From Boswellia sacra (Eukaryota; Streptophyta; Magnoliopsida; Sapindales; Burseraceae): 64,000 nucleotides of DNA. A program made the position numbers and the translations under genes. Shown here piece after piece: positions 47,716 through 58,100 of the stretch. The DNA lies in assembly GCA_013180625.2 (NCBI GenBank), contig SNVD02004713.1, forward strand, positions 62,001-126,000. The letters run 5' to 3'. Position 1 is the first letter of the stretch, and each line of letters starts with the position of its first letter. The notes below the pieces were generated by a model. The model did not search any database. It worked only from the letters and a program-made list of their open reading frames with translations, and was not told the DNA's origin.

Positions 47716-47929
47716 TTTAGGCAGAATTGTTGTTTTTGTGACCTATTTAAGCAATTTCGTAATAATTTTTTGTCCACGAACCTTATATGATATGTCTCTA
47801 TCATGCAAACTATAGAAACTTTACGCATACTTATTCTATACAATGGTTCTTGAATTATGCAAGAGAATGGTGATTATTTGTACACTAATTTGTTTGATCT
47901 AAGCGATGTAGTGTATTTATTTTACTCCA

Positions 47930-48290
47930 TTGGAGGCTAGTTCAAATGAATAAACTTTAATTTATGTGCTCTTGTCAATGTATAAAACATTCATGTATGA
48001 AACATTCATTTATATGCTTTGTCAATGTATAAAACATTCATGTATTAGACATTCATTTATGTGCTTCGTCAATGTATATAATATTCATGTATTAAACACG
48101 AATTTATGTGCTTTGTCATTGAATTAAACATTCGTGTATGAGCCACTCATTTATTTGCTTTGTCAAGGTATAAACATTCATGTATGAGTATAAAACATTC
48201 ATGTATGAGACACGAATTTATGTGCTTCGTCAAGGTATAAAATATCCATGTATGAGTATAAAACATTCATGTATGAGTACTATTTGACGA
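47930..48290. repeat. About 50-bp tandem repeats rich in 'aaacattcatgtatg'
   Basis: Some seven imperfect units alternate 'aaaacattcatgtatg' with 'tttatgtgctttgtcaatg'. Some units are shortened near 48180-48290. The pattern resembles a local satellite or the inside of a non-autonomous element. Confidence 0.8.
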
Positions 48291-48394
48291 CGTACACGTA
48301 TGTACCAATACATCCGGGTAAAAATATATTTACAAGTTTTCGTACTGACCTTTTCACTTGACTATGCAAGTACACACCCTTATGCATGGAAAAA

Positions 48395-48500
48395 ATGTGC
48401 CAGTATACAAAATATGTAACTATACAAAAATGTGTAAATATACACAAACGTGTAACTCTACAACAATTTGTAAATATACAAAAATGTGTATCACTAAAAC
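48395..48500. repeat. Short 20-22-bp tandem repeats ('tatacaaaaatgtgtaa')
   Basis: About five imperfect units of the form 'tatacaaaaatgtgtaa'. They follow directly on the previous repeat block. Confidence 0.65.
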
Positions 48501-48600
48501 AAACATGTAACATGTAGGACAAAATAATGGGACAACACGTCTATCATGCATGGCACAAAATTATGATAGAGTCGTGCTAGGCTACAACTCAATATCCACT

Positions 48601-48735
48601 GACACAACATCGGCATGCCCTATGGTGGCCGTAACATCCGCTGGCACAACATCAGCAGGCCCTGTGGTAGCCGCAACATCGGCAAGCACAACATTGGTAG
48701 GCCTTGTGATGGCCGCAACATCGGCAGGCCCTATA
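48601..48735. repeat. 42-bp tandem repeat, three units plus part
   Basis: Units start at 48601, 48643 and 48685 with 'g(a/g)cacaacatc' or close variants and contain 'ccgcaacatcggca'. The period is 14 codons, so the plus strand gives a Thr/Ser/Ala-rich 14-residue repeat (TSAGPVVAATSA type). This lies just after the stop of the C48-type pseudogene. It could be an extended tail in another reading, but no gene is supported. Confidence 0.8.
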
Positions 48736-48800
48736 AAGTTCGAGACGGCCTCCTCCGCCTATGGAAGAATGCAGTAAGCCCAAAGCTGTAACATCATTCT

Positions 48801-51244
48801 TTATCGATAGAAATCGTCCGTGAATGCCTTAATGGTTGCCAGTGGAACGCCTCCCCCTAAGAACTCCATATACTTCAAATTGTACACGCCGCATGCTCCT
48901 CCCCCAGCCTTTTGTTGTGGCACCTCGACCAAATCCTCGAAGCACTTAATGTTATATGGGGTTGCGGGGTAGTCAGAAAGACCGTAAACATCCATTGACA
49001 CCATATGGGGTATCAACTCTGCCAGGCACTGGACTGCATCTATCACTATGTCGGTGGAATTGTATACAAAATATGAGTCATATGTGACTATGACACAACA
49101 ATTCAAATCCATCTCGGTTGCCACCCAATGTTCGTCGCCGATGTTAACAAGGACATAGAGCTAAAAAGGAAATTGGGAACATGAAAATCAATGACAACAT
49201 TTTAAATAAAACAGCACATACTAACATATTGAATATAAATGTACTCACCCTGTCTACATCGACCCATGGTCATCCAACGACGGGCGTCTCCCCAAGAACA
49301 AACTGGACCATATCAGCCTCATTCACCCAGTTAATCTCATCCAGTCTGTCTGAGTATAGTGTCCACAATGACTACACTTTTAACTGCAATTTCATGAGTA
49401 CGGTTAGCACATTGAAGGAATCAAAAATTAACTATAAATTCAAATGTTTTGCAAATACCTACGCAGAAAGTGGTGTCCTAGAAAGTAGACCTCTTGACAC
49501 CAACTGCGCTCATATCGCGATCTCTACAACGTAACATCCACAAGTAGCTATCAATGTGCTACATATAGTAATAGTAGTCAATAAATATTGCAATAGTATA
49601 TTGCAATATTGGAGGAGACGACAAGGAGTTAAACAAACCTTAGATGCAAGCCACTCTATCGGCGTCATCAACGACTTGAAGAATTTACAACCAGCGATGC
49701 AGACACCCAAATCAATATCACCCGACTGCTCCTCCTTCCACATATCGAAGTTGATGCAATCAGCAGCTGGTATGGGGGTATGTGGGTCAAATAATAGAAC
49801 CCGAGTCCACAAGACGTCGCGGGATACTTTCTTTACATCTTGTCTCGCAGGCTCGCAAGGCTGTACGATGGGCTCCTCGACGGGCCGAAGATCAGGTCCC
49901 TCTACAGGCTGAATAATCAGGGCCTCTGGCTGTATATGCTGATTGTCAGAGGCTTTCTCATATGGCTCAACCCTCGCTCTCTTTCTACCCAATGGACTGA
50001 CAAAGAGGCTCCGTTTATACTTTTCCAAAAATTGTCGTCGACCTTAGATCGAAATGAAGCCTGTGGGAGGAGCATCGACGGCACGAACACTCGTGTCCAA
50101 GGGTTCAGGTTCTGTTACCTCCTGACCTTCAGCATCATCGCTCCAACCATCATCTGAATCCTGTATTACAACAAAGCAGAACATCAGGTTAAGCAGTGTG
50201 ACATCATGAAAATCACAAAATCCGTTTATTAACTTGTGCAACGTTCCGTGGCAGCGTATCTGAAATGGCCACCCAGTAGAACAACAGCCTCACGCAGAAG
50301 AACTATCTCCTCTTGCATGTCCTTGTTCTCCGCTCGTAACATTGTGATCTCTTCTCGGAGTCCTACAAGCTCACGTAAAACTGTGCTCTCAAACCTATCA
50401 TGGAACGACTACACCTGTGTATCATTATTCACGATCACCATGACAAACTAACCAACCAGCAATGTAAACAGATAAGTATACAAATGTAAATTCTCATTAC
50501 ATACCTTTGAACTTGAATGGACATCGTGTACAGGAGGGGAAATGTCACAATAGGTGGTTGCACAACCCGACAGAGGATTCGAATCGTCTATAAGACCATA
50601 GTTGTCGAACGTGATAGGTGCAGGACTGATGGGGGACCGGTTGTGCTCATCTACCCCCACATCAGGTCTATCAACGGAACTATGTCCAGCGGGATGAGTT
50701 TCGGATGGATCCTAATGACCGTGACTCTTATATACTGGAGGTGAAGGACTAAAAGGGGAAGCAGGCATTGGAGACCACACATGTTCATTTGCAGGACTAG
50801 CTGTGTCACTGACTAGCTCCACCTCAGGTCTAATAGGGAAACTCTGACTAGCAGGAGGTAAAGTTGATGGATCTCCTGTCGGAAAAGGCTCAATCCTCTC
50901 ATCGAACAATAAAGAAGCATCCACAGATGTCGCCCATGCTACATGTGCATCCCTCCAGATGCCAACTACTGCAGCAAGCCTAATATACCAATTTGTCCTC
51001 TACTCCACCTCAGATGGCTCCAAAACGACGAGTGGATGAGCCTGCATCAATAAATAAGCCATCAAATTAAACATTGATTTGCAGTGACCAAAAACAGGAA
51101 GAAAAAAAACAGGGGAACCTTATATACCCACCTCCTCACCAACATGACATCGCGTTTGACAATGTCTTTCGACAGGGTCTTTTTTGTCTCCCACTTCAAC
51201 AAACGCGGTATCCTCTCCGCAAACTCTTTCTCCGCTCGCCCATA
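48801..51244 (-). pseudogene. Ulp1/C48-type cysteine protease gene, truncated and broken
   Basis: The family (Ulp1-like, SUMO-protease fold) is often carried by plant transposons such as Kaonashi-type MULEs, and also occurs as host genes. The last exon (48801-49160) holds the protease core: DEHWVA with the histidine, TYDSYF with the aspartate, then QQKAGGGACGVY with the glutamine and nucleophile cysteine. All four catalytic positions are present. Upstream exons: about 49255-49400 (NWVNEADMVQF, with an in-frame stop in VVG*PWVDVD); 49450-49555; about 49640-50028 (FDPHTPIPAADCINFDMW); Pro/Ser-rich pieces at 50044-50241, 50448-50660 and 50712-50924; and about 51135-51244 (FAERIPRLLKWETKK). A stop also breaks EVE*RTNWYI near 50997. 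The gene is cut at 51244 by a CACTA terminus. No MULE transposase was found. Confidence 0.72.
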
Positions 51245-51400
51245 CACTACAAGAAATTTTAAAATACTTGACACATTAGTTTTTACATATTTGACTATTT
51301 TTTGTAAAACCGTAAAATATGATGTACCCAAAAAAAAGTCAACATAATTTTTGCTTATATTTGACACTATTAATTTTCATTTTATTTACGAATTTGCCAT
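51245..51400 (+). mobile_element. CACTA (En/Spm) transposon terminus and subterminal repeats
   Basis: It starts CACTACAAGAAATTTT, the standard terminal inverted repeat start of plant CACTA elements, pointing rightwards. The next 120 bp carry repeated 'ttgaca/tatttgac' and 'gtcaa' words in both orientations, like CACTA subterminal repeats. It begins exactly where the C48-type reading frame is cut. The three bases before it are ATA. No matching right end (...TTTCTTGTAGTG) was found up to 64000, so the element, if complete, extends beyond the window. Confidence 0.55.
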
Positions 51401-51429
51401 CCTATATATATATATTATGTTTTCATTCC

Positions 51430-51690
51430 CTCTCTTTCTTTTGCCCTAAATCGATTTCCCTCCACTTTTTCTGTCGTTCCCTCGCTTTCTTCTTATCTCC
51501 CTCGCTCGAATCCCTTATCTCCCTCACTCGATCAATCTTTCTCTTTTTCAATCGACTCTCAGCAGCTCAATCCCTCATCTCCCTTACTCCCTATTCGCCG
51601 GTATCTCTTCCTCAATCCATCACTCAGGTCGATCGGTCTGCACTGGTTTCTCCATCATCGGTTTCTCTCAAGTTCATGTAAGCTTCTCTC

Positions 51691-51736
<46 letters not shown>

Positions 51737-53783
51737 CCTCTCGCTCTCCATTCTTTTTGATTTTCCTGGTGCAGTGGGTTTTTTTTCTTTCTTATTTCTG
51801 GCGGGTTTGCTACAGTTTGCATGTGTGCATGGGGAAGGAGAAAAGGGCTTTCGGAACTTTATATCTATATTTCATTTCTTGCTTGCCTGCTTGCCTAGGC
51901 CTTTGTTTTGTTATTTGTTTCCTTGCAAGAAATAAACAAGATTGTCCATGGTCAGAGAATTTTGCTATTAATTGTTTAAGCTCCCTTCTTCTCAATTTTC
52001 TGTTTGTTTGTTTTTCTACTTTGTCTTCGGAAACTAAGTTGTGTTTGGTTGCTTTGGTAGTTTTATTTTTGAGTTTTATTTTTGTTGTTTATATTTTTTG
52101 TTCTGTTTTGGGCCAGACTTGAGAGAATAAGAAAAATTTGAGCTTTCTGGGTTAGGATGGTTAGAAGTTAAAGTGTTGTCATTTTTGCTCTTTGGGTGTG
52201 TACGCGTGCGTTTTGAGTTATTTGAGATTTTGTTCTGTTTTCGGCATCTGATTGTGGACATTGTGCTTGATTGGTAAGAGAGCAGGTATGTTTTGAGAAA
52301 TTCACATGTTATGCAAAGTGCCATCTCATTCAAAAATCACCCAGAGAATTTGTCTTTCTTTTCAGCCAAAATTAAATAAAATAATTCTTTTAAGGGTGGT
52401 TAAAGTGATTTCACAGGAGTAATTGTAGATCTGTTTTCTGAACTTATGCCTACATAGCTCTTATTTGTTACCATTAAACCACGCAAGTCCAATATCAATA
52501 TTCCTCTTCAGATTTTTTTTGGGTTGATTTTATTTCTGTAAGTTACTTACATTTATGTAAAATTTGTTGAATATCAAATAGATTAGTCTGGTTTTGAAAA
52601 ATATGCATAGAAGTGATTATTCTGATTTTAGAGAAGGTGAAAAGAATATAATTTTGGAGATTGTTAAAAGGATATATTTATCTAGAAGAGGTTTATCTTG
52701 TTGATTAATTTGTAAAATTGAATGTTTTTGTGCTTTGGTTATGTCAATAAATCAATTTAGATTTTGTCCTTTCTGGGAATAAATAAAAGAGAACGCATAC
52801 AGCACTATTCATATTTATATTCATATCTTACCCTAGAAGGCTTTGGGAATATTGTGAGAATTTTAAGCTATTAATATGAATTCAACTCTGCTGTTGTTTC
52901 ATCCATCATCTAATCTGCATCTTTCCTTTTCCACATGTTGCAGATCTGCGGCGTGGCTTCTTTAGTCTTAAATAATTCACCGGAGAATGAAGTTTGATTC
53001 ACTTTCTAATGCTAGCAACACTGCCTGCCGTTCTTGTTAGCTTAATTATTTGGATTGGATTTCAATGAACAGTTAGAAGATCAATTTCTAGGAAAGATTT
53101 CAACAAAAACCAGGAATGAGTAGTGACTGTAATATTGGATTACCTGAGTATTTTGTTATGCAACAACCTTGGAACCTGAGGACTCACATGCAGGTGCAGC
53201 CATCACCAGCCATTGGTGGAGTTTCAACATCCGGGGAGAACTTTTCTGTTGTATCGCTAGAGCAACCTGAACCCAGTATTGAAATAAGGAACACCTTGCA
53301 ATCAATGGTGAAATCTGATTTCTATGGCAATCAATATTATAACCATAAATACTCCGAAGGATCCTACAGAAATCCCTGTACCAATCTGGTTGGTAGCAAG
53401 GTTCTTCCTCAAGAACAAATCAAGTTGCTCAGAGACGATGCTGCCACTGGTGGACGGAACTTTGCGGCCTCATTTGATGAAATCTAAGATCACAGAGTAA
53501 ATATTTTCTTAACTATAACCTTTTCAACATTGCTTTATCTAGAATAACTCAAGTTTGATTCTTGCTAACTCTTTCTCTTCACTTTGCTCATTAGCTGAAC
53601 ATCACTTCTCGACAAGAGAGGCAGTCACCAAGATTTTCTCTTGGAAGTGTTTCTGTTTCCTCTGGTGGTTCTTTTTCATCTAGGCCTGTTCTCTCCAACA
53701 AACCTCGAATTCGATGGACTCAAGATCTTCATGAGAAGTTTGTGGAGTGTGTAAATCGCCTTGGTGGTGCTGATGTTTTGAAT
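51430..53783 (+). pseudogene. MYB-CC (PHR1-like) transcription factor fragment
   Basis: It begins with a CT-rich leader (with a (TC)n run at about 51690-51733) and a leader intron ending near 52945. The coding start is ATG at 53116. The first coding exon (53116-about 53500) matches the N-terminal region of plant MYB-CC factors (QQPWNLRTH, NTLQSMVKS, GSKVLPQEQIKLL) and has a stop in FDEI*DHRV. The next exon (about 53596-53783) contains SVSVSSGGSFSSRP and the start of the MYB domain, RIRWTQDLHEKFVECVNRLG. It ends at GGAD where the family continues GGAEKATPKAIL. The DNA-binding recognition helix (SHLQKYR) and the coiled coil are missing, so it cannot act as a phosphate-starvation-type regulator. 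Confidence 0.85.
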
Positions 53784-53862
53784 TTTCTCAGGAGAGAAAC
53801 TTCTAAAGCACAGTTTGAGCTCTGCAAATGTGAAAAGGTCAGAGACAGAAAGTTACACTTAA
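53784..53862 (+). pseudogene. Unidentified exon fused in frame to the MYB fragment
   Basis: Directly after GGAD the frame stays open as VLNFLRRETSKAQFELCKCE and on through KVRDRKLHLK. This does not belong to the MYB-CC family. It looks like a real coding exon (charged helix, good codon pattern) from another gene, but I do not recognise it. Splice signals are ambiguous; 'ctcagg' near 53800 could be an old acceptor and 'aaggtagac' near 53861 a donor. Confidence 0.5.
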
Positions 53863-54641
53863 AGGTAGACAAGAGCTTCTTTTGGAGTGTCAGAATCACT
53901 GTTACAGGTTATGATCTTTAAACTTCCAACCTTATTTTATTTACTGATTATTATTATTATTATTTTAATTTTAGCTTGTTGCTTGATCTTTTGTTAAATT
54001 TCTACTTAAGTTAGCTGTACTTCAAGTATCATATTTATAACTCGAAGTTTTTGAAAGTCTGAGTTGTTTCTGTTTGTGGATGTTTGATGATTGTGCATGG
54101 CGTGTTGATTTGAGGTACAAGTCTTGATCTTTGAATATTTTACAAAATCTTTAGCTTAAAGTAAAATTTTCACTGTTTTGATGTGATAGTGTGTTTTGTT
54201 TCTAATTTTTTTTAATATCTTCTGGTTTTACAGGGTCTGATCTTTAAAAATATTTATGGAAATGTTTAGTTGAAAGTATATTTTCTTTGGTTATTTTATT
54301 AGCTTCTCTATTTTCATTTTTTCTTCTTCTTAAGTTCTAGCATGGGTCACAAGTTTGAGTTATTGATTTTTATGCTCAAGGAAAATGTTCATCTTGATGT
54401 AATTTTAAATTATTTATTTATTTCCTAAAATTCCAGTTCTTGCGTATCAGTCGTTTTATAATGTTTTCTCGAATCCAGTATTTTGAGAGAAACTTTGCTT
54501 GAGTTACACGTTTTGAACATTGAATAACAATAAAAATCTACAAGTATGCAATCATAGATATTATAATCTGCATTTATTTATATTATGTGAATACCCATAT
54601 GACTTGTCTAATATTCATGGTAACTACAAAATCTTCAACAG
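53863..54641 (+). other. Intron-like spacer before the methionine synthase fragment
   Basis: T-rich sequence with no coding signal, ending in a good acceptor ('cttcaacag') at about 54641. The junction between the two source genes must lie here. Confidence 0.45.
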
Positions 54642-55034
54642 GGAAGTTGTTTCTGAGCTTAAAGCTCTGGTGCTTCCTGGATTCAGTTTGATGAGCCCAC
54701 GCTCGCGATGGATCTTGACTCTCACGAGTTGCACGCTTTTACTGAGGCCTACTCTGAACTAGAATCAACTCTATATGGCTTGAATGTCCTCATTGAGACT
54801 TACTTTGCTGATATCCCTGCTGAGGCATTCACGACCCTCACTTCTTTGAGGGGTGTTACTGCCTACGGTTTTGATTTGGTTCGTGGAACTAAGACCCTTG
54901 ACCTAATCAAGGGTGGATTCCGTCAGGGCAAATACCTCTTTGTGGGAGTGGTTGATGGAAGGAATATTTGGGCCAATGATCTTGCTGCTTCCCTCTCTAC
55001 CCTGCAGGAACTTGAGGGCATTGTTGGCAAAGGT
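54642..55034 (+). pseudogene. Cobalamin-independent methionine synthase exon fragment
   Basis: The fragment matches a central part of the plant MetE-type enzyme, which methylates homocysteine to methionine with 5-methyltetrahydropteroyltri-glutamate. Clear words are [53 protein letters not shown] and [20 protein letters not shown]. One base is missing near 54665 (EVVSELKA then a shifted frame), which breaks the join to the start of the exon. The exon ends GIVGKG at a GT donor (55035). Only about 130 of the enzyme's roughly 760 residues are present, and the zinc-binding C-terminal part is absent. Confidence 0.9.
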
Positions 55035-55157
55035 ATTCATTTTCTGCTCGCATAATCTTTTACATGGTGATGAGTTCCTTTTTTATATTTATTTTTTTTA
55101 TTTTACCATATGAATTTCTTTCTTTTCCATCTGTTGTTGCTTAAATTTTCTTTCCAG

Positions 55158-58100
55158 GCATTGGAGTGCTTGGTTTGACTAGCTTCTGTAAGGCGTTCTT
55201 TATTTACAAATGATGCTGCTCGTTCTAAGTTTTTGGCCCACTTGATGATAGGAACAAAGGACATTCTTCAGACTGGGCAAGGTAAATTTTGCTCATTACT
55301 TCCATTCTTCTTTGTTTTAGACTTTTTCTCTTTCCATTGTCTTTTCACCGTCCTAATTGATATAACAATACTTGGTTTATGCTGGAGGATGTCCCTTTGC
55401 TAATTTTGCTGTATTGGGTAATACAAGGTAGTCACTAAGTTTTCGTTCTTATTGTGGACGTTCAGACCAAACATATTATGATTTTGCTTTGATACTTGTT
55501 TTTGTGCTGATTAGTTCTATGCGCAATTGATTTGTCATTAATGTGTGGAATTTATCATTTCTATAATTGGAGCATACAAGACAGTTTGCTTCATATTTAC
55601 TGCTGGTGGTAGTGGGGTTTTAGTGGGGATAATTTGGAAAATTGAACTGATTGTCATCATATTGCTTCCTGGATCAAAAGGATTATAAAGTTGGGATTGA
55701 TTTCAATGGCAATTGATCTATTTAGTCTGAATGTGTTAAGTTAGAGACAAAGAAGTTCAAGCATAAATATTATATACTTGGCAAATTGTTCTGGCTTGGA
55801 ATCTGTTCCACTGTTGAATCTGCTACCTGGTTGAGATTTGTTAGAGTATATGATTTATCATGTCTAATTAATGAAATGCTTTGTAGTAAATCGATTATGA
55901 ATGAATGTCCTGATCTTGGAAGGTGATGCATTGACGTTTTGATAATTCGTCCATACAGAAATAGGCATCCATGTTACGAGTTTAGTTTTAATCTCTTGTA
56001 AGATTTATTTTGTTTGCTTTACTTAATTTTTTTTTTCTTTTTGTCGGTTGCATGCAATCCCCTCCCTGTCTGGGACTCAGGTCTTGCTGATCATGATAAT
56101 TACCATGAGTATTGTCGCCTTCTTGGTCGTTTCAGAGTGAATTATCAGGTAATTATTGGATGGACTTTTGAAATTAATTTCTTTCTTTTCCATCTGTTGT
56201 TGTAATGCAATGGATAACTTGAGTGCACATACAGTTGTTTAACTACAACAAATAATTTTTTGGCTTTGTAAATACATTAAGCATTTCTCGGTGCATGCAT
56301 ATAGCCGAATAGATCTTGGTTATGTTAGTTTCTCTTAATAGATTCATACTTTAAGATATTAACCCAAATATCAGTCTTCTGTGACAAAATGCATGGAGGT
56401 TGGTTCTTCACCTGCTGCCTCGTTGGCAAAAAGCCATAAGCTTCTTGCTTCGTAAAGATTGTACGATTGAGCAGAAGCCCTAAATTTGACTCAAGTTTGC
56501 TAAGTGGATTAGAAGGGGATTTCTTGGTTATCACCAAAAAAGGGGGAAAAAAACTCTGCACCTTTTCGTTTTAGCTAATCAAATTAGAGTAAGACTTTCC
56601 TGTTGTTTTGTAGTGTGTAATTGAGGAAATTGTTGTGGACAGATTTGTTGGCTGCAACTCTAGGCCATGAATTTGAATTTTTATTATGATGCACAGATAC
56701 TTGAGTGTGCATCATTTTGTATGGTGATTTAAATGTTATAAAATTGCAAATTGATAAGTGATTTTTTATGCTATCTCAATTTGGAGATGCCAAACTTGTA
56801 ATTTTATTTTGTCTTTTAGCTAGAAATAATAAATCTGTGTTGTATTCAGGTTTTAGTTACTTCTCTCTGATCATTGAACATGACTGCTGACATTTATTGA
56901 ATTTAAAATTTGTGATGCAGTTGTCAGAGCTTGTGAATGTGGAAGGCTATAGTGATTGGATACGATTAGTAGCTGAGTTTACTCTAAAGTCCTTACAATC
57001 TTGGCAGGTTGACTGGTGTTCATAACTTTTAAGCATGTCCGAAAGATTGACGTCTAACTGTATCAAGCTTTAATTTAATTCTGCATCTTGAATTACATTA
57101 GTGCCTTGAACTTTGTATAGCTATTACAGGTGGACTACCGGTTCACTTTCTTGTATTCTTTTCTCTGGAACTCATTAATAAAATCTGCTTTTTGTTTCTT
57201 ATTATATAAAAAAATAGTGTCTCTAGGTTGTTTAATTATTTTTTGTTCTAAAAGGAAATCATTTGGGATCCACATTACCCCCTTGAACCTTGAATTCTAA
57301 TTAAATTTATGTCTTCTACTAGTGGGCCAGCAGCAGTGTATACTACCTCTTGGGGCTCTAGTCCAGACTGGTGACTTCTGTACCTTATTTGAAAGGTGAT
57401 GCACCAAGTTTGTTGGATGAATTTGTTCCCAAAATCACTGAAGGTTTTATCACATCAAGGTTCAACTATGTGCAGGTATAAACATGCTTTTTTTTGGGGC
57501 TGATCCTTTGATTTTCTCATAAAGTTTATTTTATTAATAGGAATCTTTCTTTTAATTTCCTTCTTTACATGTTCTGTAGGCTTGATTTCCGGATGATCTT
57601 TCTGAGAATCCACTAGACAATGTTGAACTTCTTCAGGATCAGCTAGATTGCTTTTCGTACCTTTGCAGATTCCAGGTTCAAAATTGATTGCTATATATTT
57701 ATTCTTCATTTAACTTTTCCATTCGAAAAGATAGTGTAGACCTCAAAATTCAGCTTCTTAGTCTTCTGCCTATTTTTGTATTTATCCAACTCTTGATCTT
57801 CTTTGTCTGGTGTGATTTATAAGTATATAGTTTAAATGTGTTGATGACTTATTTTTTCTCTTGCAGTATGAAACAAGTGGCTTGTTTATAATAAAGATAG
57901 TGGAGCCCATTCTTCTGTCGTATACGGTATGATCATTTATTATATGCGAGTCCTCTTTTTATGATCAAGAACATTCATGGACATATTAAGTGAAAATTTG
58001 ATCTTAATATGTTTCTCAATTGACATATACTTCTTAATTGACATATACAGGAACGGGTACATGTACAGTCTGGTGATAACAATGAGCTTTCTGTGATTGA

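Noticed and set aside
49181..50157. Plus-strand frames of 100-118 codons
   Set aside because: They are shadows of the minus-strand C48-type pseudogene exons, which have family motifs.
54520..54762. 80-codon frame beginning before the methionine synthase exon
   Set aside because: It is intron sequence plus a frame-shifted reading of the exon start; the correct frame resumes after the single-base loss.
56605..56620. Possible right end of the CACTA element ('ttttgtagtg')
   Set aside because: It lacks the full TTTCTTGTAGTG end, is followed by TGT rather than the ATA found left of 51245, and lies inside an exportin-7 intron.
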